Part shown: positions 1 to 5,953 of the stretch, one piece after another
How the letters are laid out: every line of letters starts with the position of its first letter
Position numbering within the stretch: position 1 is the stretch's first letter
DNA from: Deltaproteobacteria bacterium
Lineage (GTDB): Bacteria; Desulfobacterota; Syntrophia; Syntrophales; UBA2210
Assembly (NCBI GenBank): GCA_016934695.1
Contig: JAFGSH010000083.1
Coordinates: 1 to 8,552, forward strand
DNA: 8,552 nt
Direction of reading: 5' to 3'
Notes under the pieces: model-generated
Seen by the model: the letters and a program-made list of their open reading frames with translations, nothing else
The model's database searches: none
What the model was told of the DNA's origin: nothing
Made by a program: the position numbers and the translations under genes

Positions 1-1
1 C

Positions 2-679
2 CACCCAGGGATTTCGTATCTCCACGGCCTGGACAACATCCCCCGTAATCTCACGATCGCCTTCAGCCCCACCCTGGGATACGCCACCGTCCAGCACGAC
101 GTCATGACGCTCGTCGAGGAGGCGGCCCGGTCCTTCGAGGAGATGGGGCATACGGTGATCCTCCTGGAGGAGGCCATGCCCAACGTGGTCGACGCCTGGT
201 CGAAGCTCTTCAGCCTCAACATCTACGGGACCCTGAATGAAAACCTGGAGAAGTACGGTGATGAGATGGGGAGGGCGCTGGTGGCATCCCTCGAAGAGAT
301 CCGTTCCCTGACACTCGAACAGCTCATCGAGGCGCAGCGGGTCAAGACCGAACAGAACCGGATCCTCTGGAATCTCTTCGAACGCTTCGATCTCCTTCTC
401 ACACCGACGATGCCGACGGAGGCCTACGCCGCCGGGGGACCGCCCCCGTCCGAGATCGACGGCCATCCCGTTTCCATCTACGACGCGGTGGCCTTTACCT
501 ACCCCTTCAACCTCTCGGGGCACCCGGCCGCCTCAGTCCCGGCGGGGCTCACGGAAAGCGGGATGCCGGCCGGGCTCCAGATCGTCGGCCCGCACCACCG
601 GGACGATCTGGTGCTGCAGGCCTCGCGGGCCTACGAAAAGGCGCGCCCGTGGAACGACACCTGGCCCGCCGTCTCCTGA
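2..679 (+). CDS. Amidase-signature family hydrolase, C-terminal part (5' end outside window)
   Basis: This is the C-terminal part of an amidase-signature (AS) enzyme, which hydrolyses a carboxamide to the acid plus ammonia or an amine, normally in the cytoplasm. The frame is open from base 2, upstream of the first in-frame ATG at 104. The residues before that ATG (including the stretch TIAFSPTLGYATV) match the AS-family core, so 104 is an internal methionine and the gene enters from the left. Family hallmarks seen are LLTPTMPTEA, the late stretch YPFNLSGHPAASVPAG, and GMPAGLQIVGP near the C-terminus. The Ser-cisSer-Lys catalytic triad and the Gly/Ser-rich signature lie in the missing N-terminal half, so activity and substrate cannot be judged. 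GatA is an alternative member of the family, but no GatB or GatC is adjacent, which favours a stand-alone catabolic amidase. The gene ends 10 bp before the convergent CoA-transferase beta gene. Confidence 0.9.
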   Translation, partial: HPGISYLHGLDNIPRNLTIAFSPTLGYATVQHDVMTLVEEAARSFEEMGHTVILLEEAMPNVVDAWSKLFSLNIYGTLNENLEKYGDEMGRALVASLEEIRSLTLEQLIEAQRVKTEQNRILWNLFERFDLLLTPTMPTEAYAAGGPPPSEIDGHPVSIYDAVAFTYPFNLSGHPAASVPAGLTESGMPAGLQIVGPHHRDDLVLQASRAYEKARPWNDTWPAVS

Positions 680-689
680 CCGTTCGAGG

Positions 690-1514
690 CTATCCCTTCC
701 CCCGCTGCCGGGACCGCTCCATGGCGGCCCCGATGGTCAGCTCGACCGCCAGTTCCCTTCCCGCGGACTGGGCGGGGGCGAACCTTCTGACGAAATCGAT
801 CTCTTCATCCGTCGGGGGAGACGTCTCGCCCAGGTCGGACGCGATCTTCAAATTCCACGGGACGTCAGCTCTGACCTCCTCCACCGTCACACCGGGATGG
901 ATCCGAGCGAGGTAGAGCTCCTTCGTCTCCGGATCGAAGCGGAAGACCCCCTTGGTCGTCAGGAGCATGGAGGGCCCCGACCCCTTCGGGAAGAGCCCCG
1001 ATCGGTCCCTGCTGTCCCCCCCCTCCAGGTAGCCGGGGGAGGTAAAATAGTCCAGCTTTTCCACGAATTGGCCGCCGCGCATGGTAAGGACCGTGTGCTT
1101 CGCATAGGAGATGAAATCAGCAGCTCCCCCCGATCCGAGGAGCCTGAGTTCGGGTTTGTAGTAGTCGCCGATACAGGTGGTGTTCAGGTTCCCGTACCGG
1201 TCGATCTGCCCCACCCCCAGAAAACAGACATCGACGAAGCCGCGGTAGGTCATGGTAAAGGCCGAGAAGAGATCGGTGGCACAGGAGAACCCCCGGCACG
1301 AATGCGCGTCGGCTATGTGGTTGAGGGGAACCAGCGGCTCGAAATCGATGATCCCCGACTCCATCATCAGCGTCGCGTGGGGCGCAAAGAGGGCTTTGGC
1401 CAAGGCCCCCGCCGTCGTCGGCAACCCCACTCCGAGGATGACGTTCTGATAATCCTTGATCTCCTTGGCGCAGGTGATGATCAGCAGCTCGTTCAGCGTG
1501 TATCCCTTACTCAT
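690..1514 (-). CDS. Family I CoA-transferase, beta subunit (glutaconate CoA-transferase subunit B-like)
   Basis: A 274-residue protein, the second subunit of a heteromeric family I CoA-transferase that moves CoA from a donor thioester to a free carboxylate in the cytoplasm. Visible motifs are GVGLP at residues 28-32, MMESG with Glu52, GQIDRYGNLN at 102-111, and the oxyanion-type glycine loop GSGGAAD at 127-133. In the glutaconate CoA-transferase beta subunit, the Glu of the equivalent ESG motif forms the glutamyl-CoA intermediate; its presence here supports true transferase activity. This separates the protein from IpdB-type relatives, which act in a ring-cleaving hydrolase. The ATG at 1514 overlaps the end of the alpha-subunit gene by 8 bp and has a GAGGGGG purine tract just upstream, so translation is probably coupled. 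Which acid is used (glutaconate, an aromatic, a fatty acid) cannot be told. No terminator is visible after the stop. Confidence 0.92.
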   Translation of the reverse strand: MSKGYTLNELLIITCAKEIKDYQNVILGVGLPTTAGALAKALFAPHATLMMESGIIDFEPLVPLNHIADAHSCRGFSCATDLFSAFTMTYRGFVDVCFLGVGQIDRYGNLNTTCIGDYYKPELRLLGSGGAADFISYAKHTVLTMRGGQFVEKLDYFTSPGYLEGGDSRDRSGLFPKGSGPSMLLTTKGVFRFDPETKELYLARIHPGVTVEEVRADVPWNLKIASDLGETSPPTDEEIDFVRRFAPAQSAGRELAVELTIGAAMERSRQRGKG

Positions 1515-2556
1515 AGAGCATCCCCCTCTCTCTCAGGGTCCGCTCCAACTCATCAGGCGTCAGGCCCATGGACCGCTCCCTCCCGTTTTCGTCCCAGGAG
1601 GAAGTGAAGGCGGAACCATAGTTGGCCGGGGCCGAGTAGAATGCCTTGGCACGGAGCCTGTCCAGCATCCCCGTGCCGAACCGCCGGGCATAGCGATCGA
1701 GGTAGGCCTCGCGATCCGCGCAACCGTACACCCACTCATCCATCCAGTCCCTTGCCCCGTCGGCCGTTGCATTCGCTTCCATGAACACCCCGTAGAAGAA
1801 GCGGTCCTGGTTGTAGTGGCCCAGGACCTCAGTGGGGTGTGCGCCCCAAGGGACCTCGACGACGGCGTTGACCCTGAAGGCGGGGATGATCGTAAAATGA
1901 GGGCTCGCCTGAATTACGTCATGCTCGACGATCTCCTCGCAGGAGACAATGATCTTCCTGCTGCACAGGGCCGCGGCGGCGACGCTCCCCATCGACCCCC
2001 AGTACTGGGCGTTTCCGTACCGGTCGGCACGCTGGACATGAATGATACAGGTGTCGGGATTAGCGGCGGGAACAGTGAGCACCTTTTTCCCCGTATAGGG
2101 GCAGGTGATAACGCGGTACTTATCTTCCCCCATGAACCCCCGTTTTGTAAAGAGGTCGGTTGCCATAACCCCTTCGAAGACCTGCATAAAGGAAAACCCA
2201 TGCATTCCGGCCACCAGGCGGGCATTGTAATTGAAATTCGTATAGTCTTCCCATGCAAGGGTACCTGCCTGCATGGCACGCTGAACAGCTCCTCCTCCCT
2301 TCTTTCCCCCTGAGCGCAAGACATAGGTGCTGACCAGCCGATCCACGCACCCCGCATTGACCAGAACATCAACATCGAGGATCCCCGATTGGGAGTAAAG
2401 CGTGAATCCCCTTTTCCCCTGCCGGCATATCTCGTAGATCAGCTCGACGCAGGTTCCCACCGTGTAGTTGCCGATGATCAGATCCTCCCCGTCGACGACA
2501 AACCGGCTGATTGCCTCCTTCGCAGACATCACCTTGTTTTCGTTGTTGTTCGCCAC
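1507..2556 (-). CDS. Family I CoA-transferase, alpha subunit (glutaconate CoA-transferase subunit A-like)
   Basis: A 349-residue protein, partner of the beta subunit that follows it with an 8-bp overlap. Motifs typical of the alpha subunit are the N-terminal DGEDLIIGNYT region (about residues 22-32), RADRYGNAQYWG at 176-187, and a following CEEIVE segment. Near the C-terminus are VVEVPWGAHPTEV and a WMDEWVYG..DREAYLDR block seen in many GctA/IpdA relatives. The alpha subunit supplies part of the CoA and substrate pocket, while the covalent glutamate is on the beta subunit. The start is GTG at 2556 rather than ATG: AAGGAGG sits 4 bases upstream of it, whereas the next ATG (residue 10) lacks such a site. 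The gene lies 41 bp after the Nudix gene on the same strand, so all three are likely one operon. The substrate is unknown. Confidence 0.92.
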   Translation of the reverse strand: MANNNENKVMSAKEAISRFVVDGEDLIIGNYTVGTCVELIYEICRQGKRGFTLYSQSGILDVDVLVNAGCVDRLVSTYVLRSGGKKGGGAVQRAMQAGTLAWEDYTNFNYNARLVAGMHGFSFMQVFEGVMATDLFTKRGFMGEDKYRVITCPYTGKKVLTVPAANPDTCIIHVQRADRYGNAQYWGSMGSVAAAALCSRKIIVSCEEIVEHDVIQASPHFTIIPAFRVNAVVEVPWGAHPTEVLGHYNQDRFFYGVFMEANATADGARDWMDEWVYGCADREAYLDRYARRFGTGMLDRLRAKAFYSAPANYGSAFTSSWDENGRERSMGLTPDELERTLRERGMLYE

Positions 2557-2560
2557 ACTC

Positions 2561-2567
2561 CCTCCTT
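2561..2567 (-). promoter_or_regulatory. Ribosome binding site deciding a GTG start
   Basis: On the minus strand AAGGAGG is followed by a 4-base spacer and GTG at 2556-2554. It is the strongest Shine-Dalgarno match near the alpha-subunit start and supports the GTG over the ATG nine codons later. Confidence 0.75.
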
Positions 2568-2597
2568 GTACAGATTGCCCCGCCCTATGATATGGAC

Positions 2598-3419
2598 TTA
2601 CCGGGAAGGAACAAGATTTCTGAAGATCCGTCCGTCGGGGGCATGCTCCTGTATCTCATCCCCCTCGAAGACCAGGCGCGTTATGACCGCCGTTATCTCC
2701 TTTCCCTCGGTCGATTCAATGGCCTCATCGATCGTCTCGAAGCGGGACAGCTCCTCCAGCGTCACGATGGTGGGAACCACCATATGGAATCGCTTCTCCC
2801 GGTATCCATCGAGTGCCTCCTCCGGGGTCACCCATACGTGTCTCGTCAGTTCGTCCCCATCATGCAGGGCCTCCTGACCGGGAGGCACCTCGGCCACAAA
2901 AAACCTCGTATCGTATCGTATCGGCGACAATTCCGGTGTAATCCAGTGGGAGAAGTAGTGCAATCGATCGAGAGCCACCGTCAATCCTTCCCTTCGGAGC
3001 ACCTCTTCGAAGGATATCTCCCCACCGGACATCGCTTCCCGATATGCGCGAAAGGAACGGCCGGTATCGCTTTGATCAGGGGAGAGAAACGACCCGTCCT
3101 CCCGGCGCGCAAAGAGGAGACCCACCTCTTCGAAGGTCTCTCTGACGGCGGCTATCCAGATACCCAGCCCTCTCTCCTGAGGTGATACGTCCTCCAACGT
3201 GCGTCGCGCCCTTGGCAGATCGGATTCGTTGCAGAGACATTCCATATCCCGAAGGCAGTCCTCCTCCTCGACTCTTCCTCCGGGAAAGACATAAGAGCTG
3301 GGAACAAAGGTGCTCCTGGAATTTCTGAGGACCATCAGGACCTCGAATCTCCGGTCATTGCGTCCTCTGCCTTCGCGCAGCAGGATAACCGTTGCCGCAT
3401 CCCTTGGCGTGACCGTCAT
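2598..3419 (-). CDS. NUDT19/RP2p-like Nudix hydrolase with a split Nudix box
   Basis: A 273-residue Nudix hydrolase, likely cutting a pyrophosphate-linked substrate in the cytoplasm. The domain opens with RDAATVILLREG and continues to FVPSSYVFPGGRVEEED (about residues 38-54). The catalytic helix appears as RETFEEVGL at 93-101, matching the REUXEEXGU half of the box; its glutamates bind the metal. The first half (G48, acidic residue at 54) is separated from the second by about 31 extra residues. An insertion at this place is characteristic of mammalian NUDT19/RP2p, a CoA and acyl-CoA diphosphatase, and its bacterial relatives. The frame stays open upstream to 3614, but I chose ATG 3419: GGGGAG lies 6 bases upstream, homology begins at once, and a candidate promoter falls inside the extension. 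Being 41 bp upstream of a CoA-transferase, CoA species are an attractive but unproven substrate. Confidence 0.85.
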   Translation of the reverse strand: MTVTPRDAATVILLREGRGRNDRRFEVLMVLRNSRSTFVPSSYVFPGGRVEEEDCLRDMECLCNESDLPRARRTLEDVSPQERGLGIWIAAVRETFEEVGLLFARREDGSFLSPDQSDTGRSFRAYREAMSGGEISFEEVLRREGLTVALDRLHYFSHWITPELSPIRYDTRFFVAEVPPGQEALHDGDELTRHVWVTPEEALDGYREKRFHMVVPTIVTLEELSRFETIDEAIESTEGKEITAVITRLVFEGDEIQEHAPDGRIFRNLVPSR

Positions 3420-3425
3420 TGTGTT

Positions 3426-3431
3426 CTCCCC
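3426..3431 (-). promoter_or_regulatory. Ribosome binding site for the Nudix gene
   Basis: GGGGAG on the minus strand is separated by six bases (AACACA) from the ATG at 3419. It favours this start over the longer open frame, whose extra 65 residues are low-complexity and show no recognisable domain. Confidence 0.6.
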
Positions 3432-3563
3432 GCCGACACGCAACAAACCAGCGCCGCGCGAATCGACTGTCTCTTTTCCTGAAATGCCGAATCTCTCAGC
3501 CCCGTTGGCGGAATTGCCGGTGGTGTGCTCACTGTTCCCCTGAACCCACTCCCTTTTCCTGTC

Positions 3564-3592
3564 TGTATTGATTGTTTTGCCCTGAAAGTCAA
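3564..3592 (-). promoter_or_regulatory. Candidate sigma70-type promoter for the Nudix/CoA-transferase operon
   Basis: On the minus strand TTGACT (3592-3587, five of six consensus bases) is followed by a 17-base spacer and AATACA (3569-3564, a weak -10). This would start a transcript about 135 bases before the Nudix ATG. The -35 element and spacing are good and the -10 is poor, so this is a tentative call. Confidence 0.35.
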
Positions 3593-3656
3593 GAGATGTC
3601 TCCTGACCGCCCAATCTGCCGTCTCTATGAACGGTTCCACGTCAGCAGGTTCTCCT

Positions 3657-3686
3657 TTGAACTTGCCGCAAGGTGTGCTATATATT
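3657..3686 (+). promoter_or_regulatory. Candidate sigma70-type promoter for the alpha/beta hydrolase gene
   Basis: TTGAAC (3657-3662) and TATATT (3681-3686) are separated by 18 bases and lie about 65 bases before the hydrolase start. The -10 matches five of six consensus bases and the -35 four of six. The AT-rich -10 stands out from GC-rich surroundings. Transcription would start near 3693, inside the palindrome described next. Confidence 0.5.
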
Positions 3687-3690
3687 TTCG

Positions 3691-3700
3691 TGCAATTGCA
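3691..3700. promoter_or_regulatory. 10-bp perfect palindrome at the predicted transcription start (possible operator)
   Basis: TGCAATTGCA reads identically on both strands and sits 5-14 bases after the proposed -10 element of the hydrolase promoter. That is a typical position for a repressor operator. Palindromes this short also occur by chance, so the position is the main argument. Confidence 0.3.
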
Positions 3701-3736
3701 TGGCATATGATGTGGTCAGATGAGCCATTTTCAGTC

Positions 3737-3743
3737 AAGGAGG
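3737..3743 (+). promoter_or_regulatory. Ribosome binding site for the alpha/beta hydrolase
   Basis: AAGGAGG, eight bases before ATG 3752. It fixes the start there rather than at upstream in-frame ATGs, which lie near or before the predicted promoter. Confidence 0.8.
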
Positions 3744-3751
3744 AACGGATA

Positions 3752-4615
3752 ATGAATACGATGCAGGTCACGGTTCCGAGGGGGAGGTTTTCCGTACGCG
3801 ACTCCGGAAACACCGACGGGTATCCCGTCGTCATGATACACGGCTGGCCGGAAAGTTCTTACTGCTGGGAGGCCGTCAGCCCCTTTCTGAAGGAAGACCT
3901 CAGGCTTATCGCCCCCGATCTCCGGGGCCTGGGGGACAGCGAGCGCACGATGGAACCGTCCCTCTACCGGAAGATGGATCTGGCAAAAGACATCATTGAA
4001 ATCCTCGATTTCCTTAAAGTCGGAGAGTTCTTTCTCGCCGGGCACGACTGGGGAGGCGTCGTCGCTCAGGAGGTGGCCCTGGCCGTTCCGGATAGGGTCA
4101 AAAAACTAGTCCTGATGAATATCCCGGTGATCAACAACACGAATGGAAACGCGGAGGCCTTGGAGATTATGCGATCCCATGACTGCATTCCTTTCTGGTA
4201 CCAGCACTTCCAGCAGCAACCGGCCCTGCCGGAGGCGATGATCAGGGGGAACGAGGAGACCTGGATCCGGTACTTCTTCGGCAGAGCGGGGAGGGACGGA
4301 AGAATTCCCGATAATGCCATTCAGGAGTATATCAGGTGCTACCGGATCGAGAATACGCCGGCCACGGGAGCCTCCTACTACCGGAACATGCGGCACGACG
4401 GGAAGAGATGGGCCGAGCTTGCGGGGATGAAGTTCCCCATGCCCAGCCTGTACATCCACGGGACCGGTGATACGGTGATCATCCCGGCCTATCTGAACCA
4501 CATCGAGGACTGTTTCGACATCATCGACGTTGCCACGATCGATGCGGGACACTTCGTGCAGGAGGAAAAACCCGAAGAGGTCGCCGGGCTGCTGAACGAT
4601 TTTCTGACTGCCTAG
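3752..4615 (+). CDS. Alpha/beta hydrolase, epoxide-hydrolase type
   Basis: A 287-residue alpha/beta-hydrolase-fold enzyme without a signal peptide. HGWPES at residues 30-35 is the HGxP oxyanion motif of epoxide hydrolases and dehalogenases. GHDWGG at 97-102 carries Asp99, an aspartate nucleophile rather than the serine of esterases. HGTGD gives Asp240 as the likely acid and DAGHF gives His267 as the general base. In the cap region, WYQHFQQQP (Tyr150 nearby) and SYYRNM (Tyr209/Tyr210) resemble the segments that hold the two ring-opening tyrosines of epoxide hydrolases. This favours epoxide hydrolase over haloalkane or fluoroacetate dehalogenase, but the latter cannot be excluded. The start at 3752 has AAGGAGG eight bases upstream; the open frame extends back to 3572 without homology. 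A DUF1330 gene follows after 119 bp on the same strand. Confidence 0.9.
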   Translation: MNTMQVTVPRGRFSVRDSGNTDGYPVVMIHGWPESSYCWEAVSPFLKEDLRLIAPDLRGLGDSERTMEPSLYRKMDLAKDIIEILDFLKVGEFFLAGHDWGGVVAQEVALAVPDRVKKLVLMNIPVINNTNGNAEALEIMRSHDCIPFWYQHFQQQPALPEAMIRGNEETWIRYFFGRAGRDGRIPDNAIQEYIRCYRIENTPATGASYYRNMRHDGKRWAELAGMKFPMPSLYIHGTGDTVIIPAYLNHIEDCFDIIDVATIDAGHFVQEEKPEEVAGLLNDFLTA

Positions 4616-4694
4616 CATACGGAGGGAGCCCGCGAGAAGTTTTCGTTTGCCGACGAGCGGGAATGCGCTATGGAAGGACTGACCTTGTGCGGTA

Positions 4695-4709
4695 AGAATC
4701 AAAGATTCT
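4695..4709 (+). other. Small hairpin between hydrolase and DUF1330 genes
   Basis: AGAATC and GATTCT form a six-base-pair stem around a three-base AAA loop, about 25 bases before the DUF1330 start. It is AT-rich and has no T-tract after it, so it is not an intrinsic terminator. It may be chance, or a weak processing or translation element in the 119-bp gap, where I see nothing else. Confidence 0.2.
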
Positions 4710-4734
4710 CATCGATACAAAAGGGGGGCATATC

Positions 4735-5109
4735 ATGGTTTCAATCGAACCGACCGGAGATCAGTTGCGCCAGTTGCGGGACCTGGATCACGAAGGACCG
4801 ATCGTCATGCTCAATCTGCTCAAGTTCAAACCTGACGGCGGGGCGGAATCGTACAACCGGTACTCGGATGTTGCCGGGCGACTGGTCACGGAGATCGGCG
4901 GCAGGATTCTCTACTACGGCAGGCAGAAGATGCCCGTTATCGGTCATGAGAAGTGGGATGCCGTTCTCCTCGTCCAGTACCCCTCCCGGGAGGCTTTCCT
5001 TACCATGACGAGCGATGAACGGTATCAGGCCGCCGTCCACTACCGGAGCGACGCGCTGATCGACTCGCGCCTCTACGCCCTGGAGACGATCCCTCCCCCG
5101 AAGAGATAA
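4735..5109 (+). CDS. DUF1330 family protein (ferredoxin-like alpha-beta barrel)
   Basis: A 124-residue soluble protein. The stretch GPIVMLNLLKFK (about residues 22-33), a GGRILYYG strand, WDAVLLVQYPSREAF and the final YRSDALIDSRLYALE are characteristic of DUF1330, a small family predicted to form a dimeric ferredoxin-like alpha-beta barrel. No biochemical role is established for most members, and no catalytic residues can be named. The start at 4735 has an AAAAGGGGGG purine tract 7 bases upstream. It follows the alpha/beta hydrolase by 119 bp on the same strand with no obvious terminator between them, so co-transcription is plausible and a role with the same substrate is an inference. The gene ends 52 bp before the convergent flavoprotein gene, and no clear terminator is visible in that gap. 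Confidence 0.88.
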   Translation: MVSIEPTGDQLRQLRDLDHEGPIVMLNLLKFKPDGGAESYNRYSDVAGRLVTEIGGRILYYGRQKMPVIGHEKWDAVLLVQYPSREAFLTMTSDERYQAAVHYRSDALIDSRLYALETIPPPKR

Positions 5110-5161
5110 ATCGAGCCCTGGGACTTTTTCCTCTGTTCGTATTGAAGAAGTATAAGCGTTT

Positions 5162-5734
5162 TTATCGTGCGACGAGAGTCCGGCCGATCCGGAAGGCCTC
5201 TTCCAGGCGTTTCGTGTCCTCCCGTGCCGGTTCGGCATCGCTGTTTGTATGGATAATCTGTCCGACCGGCACCATGCCGAGACCGGTTCCCGTCATTCCG
5301 GCAAGCCAGCGGATCGACCGCGCGTACTGGTTCGGATCGGGGGCCCCCTGGGAAATGACCAGGGCGTATGTCTTCCCCGGCGGGACCATTGCATCGTACC
5401 CGCCCTCCGGCCTGTTCGCATACAGGGAATAGACCCGGTCGACAAACAGCTTCATCTGGCCGCAGATCCGGTACATGTATATCGGACAGCCGATAACGAT
5501 GCCGTCGCAGGTCTTGACGGCTTCGAGATGCTCGCTCAGACCGTCGCGCTGCTTGCAGAACCCGGGGTTGTCGCGGCAGCTGAGGCACCCCATGCATCCC
5601 TTCATGCCGATGTCGTGGAGTCTCACCTCCGTGGTCTGCGCCCCTTCGGACCGGGCGCCTTCGAGCATCGACCCGATGATCGCCGAGGTATTCCCCTGCT
5701 TACGGGGGCTCCCGTTAAAAGCCAGAATCCGCAT
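5162..5734 (-). CDS. Flavodoxin-like NAD(P)H-dependent FMN reductase / iron-sulfur flavoprotein (Isf-like)
   Basis: A 190-residue cytoplasmic flavoprotein. GSPRKQGNT at residues 8-16 is the FMN-phosphate loop of the flavodoxin/NADPH-dependent FMN reductase fold, and GCPIYMY at 82-88 with the QMKLFVDR helix forms the second flavin-contacting segment. Between them lies a compact cysteine cluster, C47-x2-C50-x2-C53-x6-C60. It agrees with the CX2CX2CX4-7C motif that binds a [4Fe-4S] cluster in the methanogen iron-sulfur flavoprotein Isf. The likely role is low-potential electron transfer or reduction of quinones, oxygen or peroxide; the physiological partner is unknown. The ATG at 5734 was preferred over the in-frame GTG at 5746, because that GTG is embedded in the AAGGAGGTGA ribosome binding site. 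The gene appears monocistronic: a terminator separates it from the binding-protein gene upstream. Confidence 0.9.
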   Translation of the reverse strand: MRILAFNGSPRKQGNTSAIIGSMLEGARSEGAQTTEVRLHDIGMKGCMGCLSCRDNPGFCKQRDGLSEHLEAVKTCDGIVIGCPIYMYRICGQMKLFVDRVYSLYANRPEGGYDAMVPPGKTYALVISQGAPDPNQYARSIRWLAGMTGTGLGMVPVGQIIHTNSDAEPAREDTKRLEEAFRIGRTLVAR

Positions 5735-5742
5735 GTCCCCTT

Positions 5743-5752
5743 TCACCTCCTT
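5743..5752 (-). promoter_or_regulatory. Near-perfect Shine-Dalgarno deciding the flavoprotein start
   Basis: AAGGAGGTGA on the minus strand is complementary to the end of 16S rRNA and lies eight bases before ATG 5734. The alternative GTG (5746-5744) is part of this element and so is unlikely to be the start. Confidence 0.8.
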
Positions 5753-5818
5753 CTCCTGCTCCCACTATCGAAGATCAATAGCGCTGGGCGTCTTCTCTCT
5801 GTCCGAGCCTCATACCAC

Positions 5819-5844
5819 ATACCGAAGCGGCCGGCCATCGGTAT
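5819..5844 (-). promoter_or_regulatory. Inverted repeat upstream of the flavoprotein gene
   Basis: ATACCGA (5819-5825) and TCGGTAT (5838-5844) form a perfect 7-bp inverted repeat around a 12-base GC-rich centre that contains the palindrome GGCCGGCC. It lies about 85-110 bases before the flavoprotein ATG, after the binding-protein terminator. There is no T-tract, so it is not a terminator; an operator or 5' leader hairpin is possible. No convincing -35/-10 pair was found around it. Confidence 0.35.
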
Positions 5845-5884
5845 TCACCCTGTCCAGAATCTGTCCGGCACCACCTGGGTAACG

Positions 5885-5927
5885 ATTAAAAAAACGGGTC
5901 CCGCTGCAGGTGCAGCGGAACCCGTTT
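5885..5927 (-). terminator. Rho-independent terminator of the substrate-binding protein gene
   Basis: Positions 5892-5927 form a long hairpin: eight outer pairs (AAACGGGT with ACCCGTTT), one C-A mismatch (5900/5919), then eight inner pairs (CCGCTGCA with TGCAGCGG). On the minus strand the stem is followed by seven Ts (5894-5888). It begins 26 bases after the stop codon of the binding-protein gene. A clearly homologous copy follows the second binding-protein gene. Confidence 0.92.
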
Positions 5928-5953
5928 CGACCATCAACCATTATACCGGCTTC

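Noticed and set aside
1456..2313. Plus-strand open frame of 285 codons opposite the CoA-transferase alpha gene
   Set aside because: Shadow of a gene with clear family motifs; no ribosome binding site or domain of its own.
2511..3185. Plus-strand open frame of 224 codons opposite the Nudix gene
   Set aside because: Antisense shadow; the Nudix box is on the other strand.
3420..3614. N-terminal extension of the Nudix protein by 65 residues
   Set aside because: No homology in the extension, a better ribosome binding site before 3419, and a candidate promoter lies inside it.
5110..5161. Bidirectional terminator between the convergent DUF1330 and flavoprotein genes
   Set aside because: There is a TTTTT run after CCCTGGGAC, but no stem with a usable loop precedes it.
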